This document shows, in pieces, positions 10,501-19,070 of a stretch of 64,000 nucleotides of DNA. This stretch comes from Mermis nigrescens. Lineage: Eukaryota > Nematoda > Enoplea > Mermithida > Mermithidae. A program made the translations under genes and the position numbers. The stretch spans positions 1-64,000 of the forward strand of contig JAVLUZ010000272.1 of NCBI GenBank assembly GCA_036768485.1, read 5' to 3'. A model generated the notes under the pieces. The model saw only the letters and a list, made by a program, of their open reading frames with translations. It had not been told where the DNA came from and made no database searches. Each line of letters begins with the position of its first letter. The first letter of the stretch is position 1.

Positions 10501-13500
10501 TACTTGCTACATCAATACTCCAGTTATTGTTAATAATGAGGTACTTTTTATTAGTCCAGGTTCCCCAGATCTCTTACAGTATTCACCAAAAGTAGACTGT
10601 AATCATCGTACCGTACCGGTATATCGTAACGATTCACTCTGGCAAACGCAATCTGGACCAACTCATGTGAGTAAAATACCGTTAAACTTGTTGTGGAAAG
10701 GTGAGCATAAAATATTTCAGTTTGATACTCCAGCAGTTTTTCATGATAAACTTGCTGAAATTCCAGTGGCTCTTTCGTACTTAAAACAGTACATTTTTCG
10801 TACTCATGCCCTCGAAAATAAGTTGAATAGTGTCCTGAAATATACGGCTGACCTCTCCATAGAACCTGACTTGGTACATGACGTTCTTACAGGAGTTGGT
10901 GCTGGTGTCAAAAGCGCAGCTGGAGGGGTTTACAATTCTTTAGAACATTTTATCGATCAGAGCCAGAAAAATTTTAATTCTGGCCTTAATTCTTTGATTT
11001 CTGGTCCAGTACAATTAATCATCAATGCACTTCTTCTCATACTTGTTATTGCCGGATTAGGATATGTGGCATACTTATGTCTCATGTTTTATATTTATCG
11101 AAAACGCAATGCAAGTAGTAGAGTGACTGATACGTCTACAAATAATCTTGGCACAGCTTTATTAACCTTACTAAAATTAAATAAGAATAGTAATGTCAAA
11201 AATCCAACTGTATCCTATAAAACAGGGGCTGATCAAATAAAAGTTCAAAATGCATCAGTGGCTTACGTGGAGGCAGACTCGTCATACGATATTGATAGAA
11301 AAATATTTTTTGAGAAAAACAAGAGAAATGTAAATGCATCTAGTGATCTCACATTAGAAGATTTAGATGATATTACGTTTAATGTTCGCCCTCTACGTGG
11401 TTTTGTTCCAGGGAGTTTTGGTAGATTTAGCGGCTGGTCACCTGATAATGACCATCAGTTAAATCCCAATGATCATATTAAAATGCATGATTCTGTTTTA
11501 GCAAACGTGCATGACATAGATATCGAAAGACGAACGCCTCATATTACAGTCATAGTAAATGGCAAATGTATCGTTGATTCACTTATCGATACAGGAGCTG
11601 TCTTTTCACTTGCTGATGCAAAATTAATTCAGGAAATCGGAGATGTTTCAGTCTTCCCTACTTTTGCCCAACCACTAGCGGCAAATGGTGACTTCATACC
11701 TCTCTTAGGTGAATGTCTTCTTACAGTTGGAGTTGCTGACATAGAGGAAACCGTTTTGGTGCATATTCAAGAAAATTGCAGCAAACCTCTTCTTTTGGGA
11801 TCGAATTTTTTGTTTCGATTTAAAAATTATCAATTTGATAATGAAAAGCAATTTGTAAGGTTTAAAGCAGTAGAGATACCTTGCAGTGGATTACTCTATA
11901 ATCCGCCCATAAAACGAGGGGCAGTTACTGTAGAAGATACTTGCGATATACCTGCGCGTTCAGTTATGCTAGTATCTGCTAACGTATCATCATTATATAA
12001 GAATGTAAGCAACGTACAATTCGAACCATGTAATATTAATTCTGACTATGGTGCATATTTTGCAGCCTCCGTTAACAGTGTGAGAAATCAGCATATTCTA
12101 GTGCAAGCACTTAATCTTTATGCCTATTCGATTAGACTTCATAAAGGCATGTGCATTGGAAACATAAAAGGCTACGAAAAAAACAATAATGAGAAATTTA
12201 TTTTGTCTTTGGTGAACACAAAGGCGAATTTAGCAGCAAAATCGCGCAAATACGTGATTCAGCATGCTAATATTTCTGATAATTTAACGCCGAAAGAAAA
12301 GATGCAACTTGTCGAAGTTCTTTGTCTTTTTCCCAGCTTGTATGCTTTGGACGAAAAAGACACTGGAAAAACTGATTTAGTTTCTCACACTATTAACACT
12401 GGAGACAATAGACCAGTAAGACGTTTGCCTTTTCGTACATCACCTAAGGAAAAACAGATAATACTGGAAGAGATTAAAGCACTAGAGTCTAAGAATATCA
12501 TAAGTCCAAGTATATCACCATGGGCAACGAACGTCGTTTTAGTGAAAAAGAAAACAGGAGGTCATAGGTTATGCATAGACTTTCGTGGTTTAAATGAAGT
12601 AACTAAAAAAGACGTGTACCCTTTGCCTCGTATTGATGATATACTGGACACTTTGAAAAACATGAAATTTTTCACTACGTTAGACCAGGCGAATGCCTAC
12701 TGGTCCATTCCTATAGCTCATCAAGACCGCGAAAAAACAGCGTTCTCAACACCATGTGGCTTGTATGAATTTAATTACTTGCCTTTTGGGTTGTGCAATG
12801 CCCCAGCAACTTTTCAGCGGCTGATGGATATTCTCTTATCAGGTTTACAATGGAATTCGTGCCTAATATATCTTGATGATATTTTAGTTTTCGCAAAAAG
12901 CCATGAAGAAATGCTATTAAGGCTAAAAGATGTTCTAAATCGTTTACATAAAGGAGGTATGAAACTGCGACTAAATAAATGTAAGTTTAGCTTTAATGAA
13001 GTTCAGTATTTAGGATACAAGATTTCACATGCTGGAATTCTCCCGGATGACAGTAAATTTGAGGCTGTACGAGCTATAAAGGAACCGAGAAACGCAAAAG
13101 AAATAAAAGCGTTTTTGGGTCTTATATCGTATTATAGGAGATTCATCAAAAATTGCGCTCAGTTATCTCAACCCCTCACCAGACTCTTAAAGAAGGGGGA
13201 GAAATTCGAATGGACTGTGTCGCAACAAGAAGCCTTCAACTTGCTGAAAAATATGCTAATTCAACCGCCAATTCTAGCGCATCCAGATTTTAATAAGCCT
13301 TTTGTTCTACAGACTGACGCTTCAATTCTAGGAATAGGAGCAGTCTTAAGCCAGATAAGCAACGATGGTTTCGAGCATCCAATTGCTTATGCTAGTAGAA
13401 CATTGAAGCCAGCTGAGAAAAATTATCCCATTACTGAGCTTGAGACTCTTGCTGTAGTAGAGTTTGTTAAATACTTTAGACCCTACTTGTACATGCATGA

Positions 13501-15055
13501 AGTCACCGTTCATACAGACCATACTGCGGTTAAAGCTGTTTTAGGAAAACAAAATGCCTCACCACGCATAGCACGATGGGGTTTGGCACTTGCAGATACA
13601 AAGCTAAATATCGTACCGAGAAAAGGTAGCAAAAACAAAAATGCTGATGCTTTTTCACGTTTTCCGAATGAAAAAGCAACACCTGTCTTTGATATCGAAA
13701 ATGATATTATTAGTCGCCCTCAAGAATGTGTGAATCTGAATTTCGATCACGAAAGTAATTTTAACCTGAAGATTCTACAGCATAAGGATCATAAACTTAA
13801 GCCTATCATAGATAAATTGAAAAATCACACTAATGCATCTGAATTGGAACAATTTGAGTACAAAAATGACATCTTGTATTACAAAGAAAACGGAACTTTT
13901 AGAATTGTGGTACCTAAAAAGTTGCAAGTTTTTATTATTCAAACCCATCATGACGATGAGTTAGCGGGTCATTTTGGCGCGCGAAAAACTATTCAGCTAA
14001 TAAGTAAGCGTTACTATTGGAGCACAATGCTTAAAGATATTACTGAGTACTGTAGGGTTTGTGAGCAGTGTCAGTTGAACAAACCAATGAGACATAGAAT
14101 TAAAGCCGAACTAAAACCCATTTCAGTTAGTGGTCCATTCGAACGACTAGGTGTCGATTGTATGGGACCATTGCCAATCACTGAAAGTGGCAACCGCTTT
14201 ATAGTCGTTTTCATTGATTATTTTTCGAAATACGTCGAAGCATTTGCAACACAAAATATTACAGCAGAAACGATTGCAAAACTTTTTGTAACACAGATCA
14301 TATGCAGACATGGCGCACCAAACATTTTGCAGTCAGACCAAGGAACTGATTTTACATCACAGTTAATGACTGAAGTTACGAAAATGCTAGGTGTAAAGAA
14401 GGTGCACAGCACTGCATATCATCCGATATCTAATGGCGAAGTTGAACGTGCAAATCAAACTTTAGCCACCCGTATGCGTATGTACGTAGAAAGCAATCAA
14501 ATGGATTGGGATGACCATCTTCCTTTTGCAGTTTTTGCTGTTAATATTAGTGTTAATGAGTCAACACAATACGCACCGTGTGAACTCATTTATGGACGTT
14601 TACCCAAGCTACCAATAGATATTGCTCTAACTGCTGATATGAATCCGTATTTGTTAGATATCGATTCATATAGTGATGCAGTCAAGCAACACTTCACGCA
14701 ATCTTTAGATGTAATTCAAAATAAGATACATGCATCGCAGGAAAAATATGCAAAATATTACAATAAAAGAGCAAACGATACAAGCTACAAGATTAATGAT
14801 TTAGTGTTGAAAGATTCACAAATAATTAAGCGTGGCTTGTGTAAAAAGCTTGCACAAGTTTTCCAAGGTCCCTACAAGGTAATTGCTATTGATTATCCTA
14901 ATTTAACTATTCGGTCTCTTACATCATCGGTTACTGAAACTGTGCATGTCAACCGCACAAAACCGTATTTTTGTAAACAAGTCAAACCACAGTTAGACCG
15001 TAAATATAACGATTATGCTGATGATGCAAGTGAAGCAGAATCAGTAGAATATTAA
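7511..15055 (+). CDS. Gag-Env-Protease-RT-RNase H-Integrase polyprotein of RetroA
   Basis: Numbering here counts from the opening of the frame at 7298 (2585 residues). The first ATG is residue 72 at 7511, chosen as start; the upstream open part begins only with TTG. Domains in order: Gag capsid-like 130-310; Asn/Arg/Gln-rich part 365-480 in place of zinc knuckles; Arg-rich and Pro-rich segment 540-600; signal-like hydrophobic segment 704-722; Env ectodomain 723-1236; membrane anchor about 1237-1268; a GFVPGSFG block at 1368. The aspartic protease has LIDTGA (D1431) and LLLGSNF. The RT has D1796 and YLDD at 1858-1861. RNase H has D2007, E2049, D2074 and D2117. Integrase has H2218, H2225, C2255 and C2258, a D2287/D2347/E2383 triad (DD35E) and a GPY motif at 2524. 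Every catalytic residue expected is present and no stop interrupts the frame. RT and IN place it in Ty3/Gypsy. How Env is released from the polyprotein is unknown. Confidence 0.93.
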   Translation: MPNHDQATLLDNTVKDALRTVIEPLAQRLESLDIKFENLHPADVALGNGRRPYFPVNPLFNLRPPPIFSGSFGECFSDWIGKFNQFLKLQGIEGDDEYKIAFLEANLSGAAQAALQEIKRTSQPPFSYDGFINKIKEHFPDGKDADVFQQFLYDKKQKTGESVSVFLENLRKMAKIAYPNLNSTLRESIFKPIFIRGLLPEIKEKICFREFSSLEEALKAACYVESQLIRSNFMIKEQTTENILMNSGHTQLADLKAKIDLLTEIVLSDKEKRQTAVQQHDRSFTGGPRKKSEDNFANRTNKHGSTNFNNWKNRFNFKPSANYDKQNRYRDTNFNFSGQPSANNDKQNRYKHSIHFTNQQGMTNNKQDRYRNSNLPERQYYHNFYRRGSNSQTDQNFRSSLSQRPFNKYNCNIENKGNMRKLDTDDHTVSLDFELTKAHSNEMNMNYFVPHFTSSKAVSSELSFITLGLRRKRRRGGSGQNPNRPLRRRRAASELEPFKIQAPPLATEAPAIEPVSPASPMKSPTPDGDYRRIVRHPDPEFDKVEKKFRAAQEKAKAALKIADKHLLHLRRFTECTSSLYFKSKIGTLTDYFKFFQPATRPKFKDDCKEGKRKCEKTNGANNFSTSFQNLNLRNIIFICLFICSLSMTKALQICGISKSGHPLEIPRKVSCVWPKNLQNRPQKLNVNVFVPLDEPVTFNAHKCLTRKRKVCTNMGFFGAKGLLSDNVKIENVAPDVCKNVAKTKNYDGQQLVLMPTGIWSTNNSLAVKYQWCCKQVCKEVENFMLELGTVATYNGKTVFSDLGDLGGCLANASQCFSNEGTIVWNETNIESACLLSFKGNYDALSSDHYLIVEEMQASFSIKSPYKACSHLSAAFNTHQGAILQFNGSSRRDFNNYAVSRNHLSENDPVNAKLNYLEYHMINSDKNNFRYMWTELCSHAQQYLDLVWQLLQFDATLGARALLQRNDITAHFTGEILSVWRCKQIENAKIIHNHKLNDTCYINTPVIVNNEVLFISPGSPDLLQYSPKVDCNHRTVPVYRNDSLWQTQSGPTHVSKIPLNLLWKGEHKIFQFDTPAVFHDKLAEIPVALSYLKQYIFRTHALENKLNSVLKYTADLSIEPDLVHDVLTGVGAGVKSAAGGVYNSLEHFIDQSQKNFNSGLNSLISGPVQLIINALLLILVIAGLGYVAYLCLMFYIYRKRNASSRVTDTSTNNLGTALLTLLKLNKNSNVKNPTVSYKTGADQIKVQNASVAYVEADSSYDIDRKIFFEKNKRNVNASSDLTLEDLDDITFNVRPLRGFVPGSFGRFSGWSPDNDHQLNPNDHIKMHDSVLANVHDIDIERRTPHITVIVNGKCIVDSLIDTGAVFSLADAKLIQEIGDVSVFPTFAQPLAANGDFIPLLGECLLTVGVADIEETVLVHIQENCSKPLLLGSNFLFRFKNYQFDNEKQFVRFKAVEIPCSGLLYNPPIKRGAVTVEDTCDIPARSVMLVSANVSSLYKNVSNVQFEPCNINSDYGAYFAASVNSVRNQHILVQALNLYAYSIRLHKGMCIGNIKGYEKNNNEKFILSLVNTKANLAAKSRKYVIQHANISDNLTPKEKMQLVEVLCLFPSLYALDEKDTGKTDLVSHTINTGDNRPVRRLPFRTSPKEKQIILEEIKALESKNIISPSISPWATNVVLVKKKTGGHRLCIDFRGLNEVTKKDVYPLPRIDDILDTLKNMKFFTTLDQANAYWSIPIAHQDREKTAFSTPCGLYEFNYLPFGLCNAPATFQRLMDILLSGLQWNSCLIYLDDILVFAKSHEEMLLRLKDVLNRLHKGGMKLRLNKCKFSFNEVQYLGYKISHAGILPDDSKFEAVRAIKEPRNAKEIKAFLGLISYYRRFIKNCAQLSQPLTRLLKKGEKFEWTVSQQEAFNLLKNMLIQPPILAHPDFNKPFVLQTDASILGIGAVLSQISNDGFEHPIAYASRTLKPAEKNYPITELETLAVVEFVKYFRPYLYMHEVTVHTDHTAVKAVLGKQNASPRIARWGLALADTKLNIVPRKGSKNKNADAFSRFPNEKATPVFDIENDIISRPQECVNLNFDHESNFNLKILQHKDHKLKPIIDKLKNHTNASELEQFEYKNDILYYKENGTFRIVVPKKLQVFIIQTHHDDELAGHFGARKTIQLISKRYYWSTMLKDITEYCRVCEQCQLNKPMRHRIKAELKPISVSGPFERLGVDCMGPLPITESGNRFIVVFIDYFSKYVEAFATQNITAETIAKLFVTQIICRHGAPNILQSDQGTDFTSQLMTEVTKMLGVKKVHSTAYHPISNGEVERANQTLATRMRMYVESNQMDWDDHLPFAVFAVNISVNESTQYAPCELIYGRLPKLPIDIALTADMNPYLLDIDSYSDAVKQHFTQSLDVIQNKIHASQEKYAKYYNKRANDTSYKINDLVLKDSQIIKRGLCKKLAQVFQGPYKVIAIDYPNLTIRSLTSSVTETVHVNRTKPYFCKQVKPQLDRKYNDYADDASEAESVEY
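7685..8227 (+). other. RetroA Gag capsid-like region
   Basis: Residues 130-310 match the retrotransposon Gag pattern: a PPPIFSG lead, a W-x3-F motif (DWIGKFNQFL), YKIAFLEANLSG, then FKPIFIRGLLPEIKE and a downstream helix. RetroB Gag on the minus strand shows the same blocks (FSGAFGES, YKIAFLESNLTG, FIKPIFIKGVLPQI), which confirms the domain. Its role is assembly of the particle that carries the RNA. Confidence 0.8.
8435..8677 (+). repeat. In-frame ~20-residue repeats in RetroA Gag tail
   Basis: Three consecutive units contain DKQNRY, DKQNRY and NKQDRY, each followed by R/K and Asn-rich residues. They sit where a CCHC nucleocapsid knuckle is normally found; none is seen. A basic, Asn-rich RNA-binding tail is the likely function (inference). 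Confidence 0.7.
9398..11107 (+). other. Env-like membrane glycoprotein segment inside RetroA polyprotein
   Basis: Residues about 701-1270. A signal-like segment (IIFICLFICSL) is followed by an ectodomain with 16 cysteines, six N-glycosylation sequons (N833, N882, N896, N957, N1067, N1111) and a WCC-x3-C motif. An amphipathic Gly/Ser-rich stretch leads into a ~30-residue hydrophobic anchor ending in IYRKR. This is the architecture of a type I viral envelope protein, and RetroB carries a recognisable homologue. Which viral glycoprotein family it descends from cannot be decided by eye. A TRKRK basic site precedes CTNMGFFGAKG, which could mark processing and a hydrophobic loop (inference). Confidence 0.75.
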
Positions 15056-15219
15056 TTATCATTAATTTTAAGCACTTGTAGTTGTTTTCATAGTTTAATA
15101 GTGCTACACCTGTATAAAATGTGTTTATTTGGTTCTATGCTTTAAAGTAGTTTACATTATGAAAAATCAAGCAAAAAAGGAGCCGAATCGTCCGAGGACG
15201 TCCGAATTAAAGAAGGGGA
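15056..15219 (+). other. RetroA 3' untranslated region and polypurine tract
   Basis: 164 bp between the polyprotein stop codon TAA and the 3' LTR. It ends in AAAGAAGGGGA (15209-15219), the polypurine primer expected for plus-strand synthesis. Confidence 0.75.
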
Positions 15220-15691
15220 TGTGACGTACAAAGCATACAAGATTAATCCGCACGAATAAGCTCCTCAGTGGAAAAGGTCTACGTGAAATATAAACACTTG
15301 TTCTTATTCTTTTTTGACTTTGATTTAAACTAATCGTTTTATTCGCTTTTATTGTTTTTCCTACGTAACTGACAAATTCCGCCCAATTGTCTCATTGTCC
15401 ATGCGCACACTAGCTACTTCGTATATTCTTGACAGTTTTCGCGTATCAGTTCTACTACATTTATTTATTACTCAAAAGTTTGCCGAAACCTATTCAAAAA
15501 CCCATTAGCCGAATCCGCATAAGCTAATGTTAAAGAGATGTTTAAATATCACATACTATAACATAGTTTTTAGTCGTCTTGGTCGTAGTTATTCGTTTTG
15601 GGTCGCGAGTCGTCTCCTCCTAATAGTTTCGTATTCGTTATGTCCTGCTGTAAGTTTATATTAAATTTGCGTTATCTAATTTTACGTGATA
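15220..15691 (+). repeat. RetroA 3' LTR
   Basis: Copy of the 5' LTR, beginning TGTGACGTAC right after the polypurine tract and sharing GTGATA as its last bases with the 5' copy. Confidence 0.9.
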
Positions 15692-15782
15692 CATGTATGG
15701 CTTAAAGCACTATTAACAGTGCAGATATTGACAAACAGAGGATTATGGTCACTGACATCGACATGTACATTGAACAGGCATA

Positions 15783-16004
15783 CATACCCGGGCGTTGGGG
15801 GGTCCCCCAGAAACCAAAATACCCCCCCAAATCCAATTTTTGAATTGTTTTTTTCCCACAATTTTTTGATGCCAATGGATAGTGCTCGATGAGAAACGTT
15901 TAAAAATGGTGTTTTTTTGCCACATTACCATTTTTGAGGCCATTTTTTGACATTTGAAAAAATCTTGCACCCCTCCCCCAGAACTTTGGTGCCGCCCACC
16001 TATA
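15783..16004. mobile_element. F1 MITE copy
   Basis: Runs from CATACCCGGGCGTTGGGG to GCCGCCCACCTATA and includes GATGCCAATGGATAGTGC. No clear target duplication. Confidence 0.7.
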
Positions 16005-16330
16005 TGAAAAGGGCTAAAGGTTTTTTCTAAAACTTAAATCATTCAAATACATTGCATTTGTTAGGTTGGGGAAGTGAGAAATCCAGACTGGTTCATTTGG
16101 AGCTAACTCTTTTGACAGTCCAATAAAAAATAGCCTAAACAAAACGGTTTTCCATATGTAAGAATCCATTTTTAGCCAATTTTAACTACAAATTTTGTCG
16201 TGTTAAACACTATAAAATATAGAAATATTGGGCGGTAAGTTTTGATTTTTAGATTATTTCGACACAAATTTGGGCACTTTCTGAAAATATACTAAGTATG
16301 CTTAAAATCGCTGGGCAGCATATAGGTGTG
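16005..16330. other. Non-coding repeat-like sequence
   Basis: Contains CTATAAAATATAG and an AAAATCGC(T/C)GGGCAG phrase also seen near 20645 and 32865, so it is probably a diverged member of that repeat family. No coding features. Confidence 0.4.
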
Positions 16331-16772
16331 CGCCACCAAAGTTCTGGGCCCAGGTACGCTGGGTAGTACCATTTTGCCTGACCTTAGGGTGGGGGCAAGA
16401 GGTGCTACGGGTACCCACACAGCCCACTATGTGTATGTACGTATGCTAATACAACGTAAGTCAAATATAGCAGTAATAACGAGCGCACTAAAGTCTGTTA
16501 CTGTTTGGTTAACGAATTACGCTACACCTTTGTTGCACTATTTGCCATATGACATGCACAACTGCAAATGAAGCACCATTACTAGCGCAATTATATAACA
16601 AAAAATATAGCTAGACTTATGCATCATGGAATGCGATTTTAATGCTTAGATTCTTAAGTAAAACAACGTAAAGTGCTCAGTGAACACGCGTTTGCATGAA
16701 GATGCTTTCTTATATAATGCAAAGAGGATTAATGAAAGGAAGCGCTTTTTCAGCGCATTTGAAACGTAGACA

Positions 16773-16984
16773 TTAGGCGCAATTGAAAGTTAACGCATCT
16801 GATAATAAGACTTCCCAATATTCTTCAAAAGAATCGTAGGTTAAAGCATAGGTTTGAAACTCAATTTTGAGACTGCAAACGTGAACCATAATGGGCGGAC
16901 CGTTTGGATTGATGATTACGTGTATACAATCACTTTTTGTGGGGTATTTGGAGCCCGTTGTATACAGTAGAAACTTGTCCAATT
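16773..16984 (-). CDS. Terminal exon of a HECT-type E3 ubiquitin ligase gene
   Basis: The exon starts after a good acceptor (ATATTTTCAG) in phase 1 and ends at a TAA stop. It encodes the end of the HECT C-lobe: KFLLYTTGS (the conserved Leu-x-Phe-x-Thr-Gly-Ser strand), then PPIMVHVCSLKIEF, where the Cys aligns with the catalytic Cys of the HECT family (LPxAHTCF), then YDSFEEYWEVLLSDAL and a short FNCA tail. HECT ligases take ubiquitin from an E2 onto this Cys and pass it to a substrate. The upstream exon at 18019 ends in phase 1, and joining gives a continuous frame into KLDKFLLYT. An ATTAAA lies downstream near 16640. The resemblance is to the invertebrate G2E3-like HECT proteins; the exact orthologue is not known. 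Confidence 0.72.
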
Positions 16985-17088
16985 CTGAAAATATGATGAA
17001 ACAACTGTACAAGTGCACACTAACGCCATACATGCACATGGTCAACAGTTCTGATAAAAGGGTAAACCGAGTTTCCTTGGGGTGCAAC

Positions 17089-17323
17089 CATAGGTGGGCA
17101 GCACCAAAATTCTGGGGGGGGTTATGAAAAAATTTTCAAATGTCAAAAAATGGTCTTAAAAGTGGTTGTATGAAAAAAATATCATTTTTCGACGTTTGTC
17201 ATCAAGCACTATCCAATGGCATCAAAAAATCGCTAAAAAAGCAAAAAAAATTTCAAAATTTGAATTCTGGGGGGGGGAGTATTTCAACTTCTGGGGGGTG
17301 CTTACCCCCCAGGCCCATGTGTG
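17089..17323. mobile_element. F1 MITE copy, 8-bp target duplication
   Basis: The termini are CATAGGTGGGC and GCCCATGTGTG, which form an imperfect inverted repeat. Flanks are GGTGCAAC and GTTGCAAC (7 of 8 identical). It lies ~100 bp 5' of the terminal HECT exon on the minus strand, so inside the last intron. Confidence 0.85.
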
Positions 17324-17499
17324 GTTGCAACGAGTTATTTTGCTGATGAAAATAATGACTAAAGTCCAATACGTTGCGTGAGAAAGTGTCTGGACAAATG
17401 AATCGAAAAGTCTACTGCTCAATAAAATTGTTATACGTAAGTTGAAATTATACGTTTAGACATCATTTGGCGCTTTTCAATATTTCGAGAGATAAAATT

Positions 17500-17780
17500 C
17501 AGTTTTATCTGAAATTGGTTTGATGGGGGTTCAAAACGTATCTGGAGGTAGAGTTGTGTTTTCACCCCCTAGAAGTCGATTTTTCCAAAGTTTCCAAAAC
17601 ATTTGTTCTTGATTTTCTTTGAATTCCCTTTACGTTTTCATGCTCTGAAAAGATAGTGCATCGTCAGAAACGCCAAACACTCAGTTTTTGACACGTATCC
17701 ATGATTTTTAAGCCTAAAAAACAATCAAAAATCTCCCCCCCAGAACCTCCATCCTGTGCATAAACCCCAGTATGCATATA
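17500..17780. repeat. Diverged F1-like sequence
   Basis: The order of blocks resembles F1: GGGGGTTC, a GATAGTGCATCGTCAGAAACG core, GACACGTATCC, AATCTCCCCCCCAGAAC. Similarity is weak, and a second such piece is at 18360-18480. No coding signal. Confidence 0.4.
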
Positions 17781-18018
17781 CAGTTATGAAGTATGCAGAT
17801 AAATGACAAATGCGGCGAAAGAGAAAATGTGTAAGGATTTTGTCCCACAAATACATAGTGGAAAGAGCGTGACAAAATTTTAGACAAGCTTCAAAGATTG
17901 TGTTTTTGAGTCTGTTATTCAAAAAAAATTTTCACCTTTTTACTCTCAAAGCTGTCGCATTTGATGGACGAAAAACGTTCACACCTTTCAAAAAGCATGA
18001 ACCGCAACCTGAACTCAC

Positions 18019-18188
18019 TATTTCTCTGCTCAAGCAATTCTAAATACTGCCTGAAATGCGATTTTAGTGGCAACGACACGTCGTCAAAATCGATCATACT
18101 GAATGCATCCGCAGCAGATAACACACACTCTTCCATAAGTGGGAATAAAACATCTGCAGCGTTGCTGCAGTTGTCTAACTTGCAGATT
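18019..18188 (-). CDS. HECT ligase exon (C-lobe start)
   Basis: Bounded by an acceptor TGTTTCAAG and a strong donor GTGAGT, leaving phase 1, which matches the terminal exon. It encodes NAADVLFPLMEECVLSAADA and DVSLPLKSHFRQYLELLEQR. The second part is in the right place for the helix preceding the Phe-Leu-x-x-Thr-Gly-Ser strand. Start phase 2 does not match the donor I prefer for the next upstream exon, so an exon may be missing from my model. Confidence 0.6.
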
Positions 18189-18769
18189 CTTGAAACAGAA
18201 CGCACTACAAAAGTAACGTTTATGGTTAATTACATGCGTCACATGATCAAAATATCCATAGAAATTGTGCTGTTTTAAACGTTTTAACTTTTTGTTTGTT
18301 TAAAGTGCTAAATTTTCTATCTTGAATTTAATTGAATTTTAAAGATGTTTTTTTCGAACTTTTTCATCTGAAGATAGAGCATTGCTAGAAACGCCAAAAT
18401 ATGATCTTGACGCGTTACTTTCTTAAGCCAAAAAATGCATTCATAAATTGTATCTTTCCCCCTGAATTCTTATGCATGTCTGGTAAAGCATGTGCATAAC
18501 AGCGAGCAGTTTAACAAATGCAATGTAAATTTATGTAAATTCAAAAAAGTTTACCGCAAAATTTTAAAACAAAAGTAGAGAACACAAAACAGCGAAAGAC
18601 GTTTTTTCTGCAAGTGAAAACGAATTCTCTGACCTGTTTTGGAAAAGTAGGCACGCGCATGAACCGCTGTGAAGTTGAATATTTGGGGTCGACCAAAATT
18701 TTGAGATAAAATATCTAGACAAACTTCTTAATAGACTTTTGTAACGGTGTTCTTTAACGTTCTTAAAAA

Positions 18770-18900
18770 GTTCTACACATTGAAGGTGTATTGATTTTAT
18801 AGGGGGTCCGTCGGATTCTAGGGGAGTCCATCCATACACCTCCATGCCCATGTATGCATGGGCAGCAACTTAACTGGAGGTCTGGGGGGATGGGGCGGAA
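18770..18900. repeat. Fragment with G/C-run repeat ends
   Basis: GGGGGTCCGTCGGATTCTAG and a CATGCCCATGTATGCATGGG palindrome recall the end regions of F1-related elements at 27373 and 27790. Too degraded to bound. Confidence 0.35.
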
Positions 18901-19001
18901 ATACAAAAAAATTGGAAAAAATGCCAAAAATTCAATTCTGCGGGTTTATAGTAATGAACTGGATGGTATTTTGGAATTTTCGGGGAATAAAACCCCCCTT
19001 T

Positions 19002-19062
19002 GCGTCCGTGTGTGTGCCGTGTGTGTGTGTGTGTGTGTGTGTGTTAGTGTATCTATGTATGT
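19002..19062. repeat. (GT)n microsatellite
   Basis: About 13 uninterrupted GT units plus flanking imperfect units. It starts right beside the donor of the exon ending at 19071. Confidence 0.9.
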
Positions 19063-19070
19063 GTATGTAC

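Larger units (their letters stand above)
6602..15691 (+). mobile_element. RetroA: intact Ty3/Gypsy-like LTR retrotransposon, order Gag-Env-Pol
   Basis: The element has LTRs at 6602-7074 and 15220-15691, a primer-binding-site-like TGGCGAGACTCC directly after the 5' LTR, and a polypurine tract AAAGAAGGGGA directly before the 3' LTR. One open reading frame fills most of the interior. From about the 16th base the LTRs read as identical, so insertion is recent. The first ~15 bases differ (TGTCTGATGTAAAAGC versus TGTGACGTACAAAGC). The flanks CATGAA and CATGTA are only an imperfect target duplication, so the exact ends are uncertain by a few bases. Confidence 0.93.
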
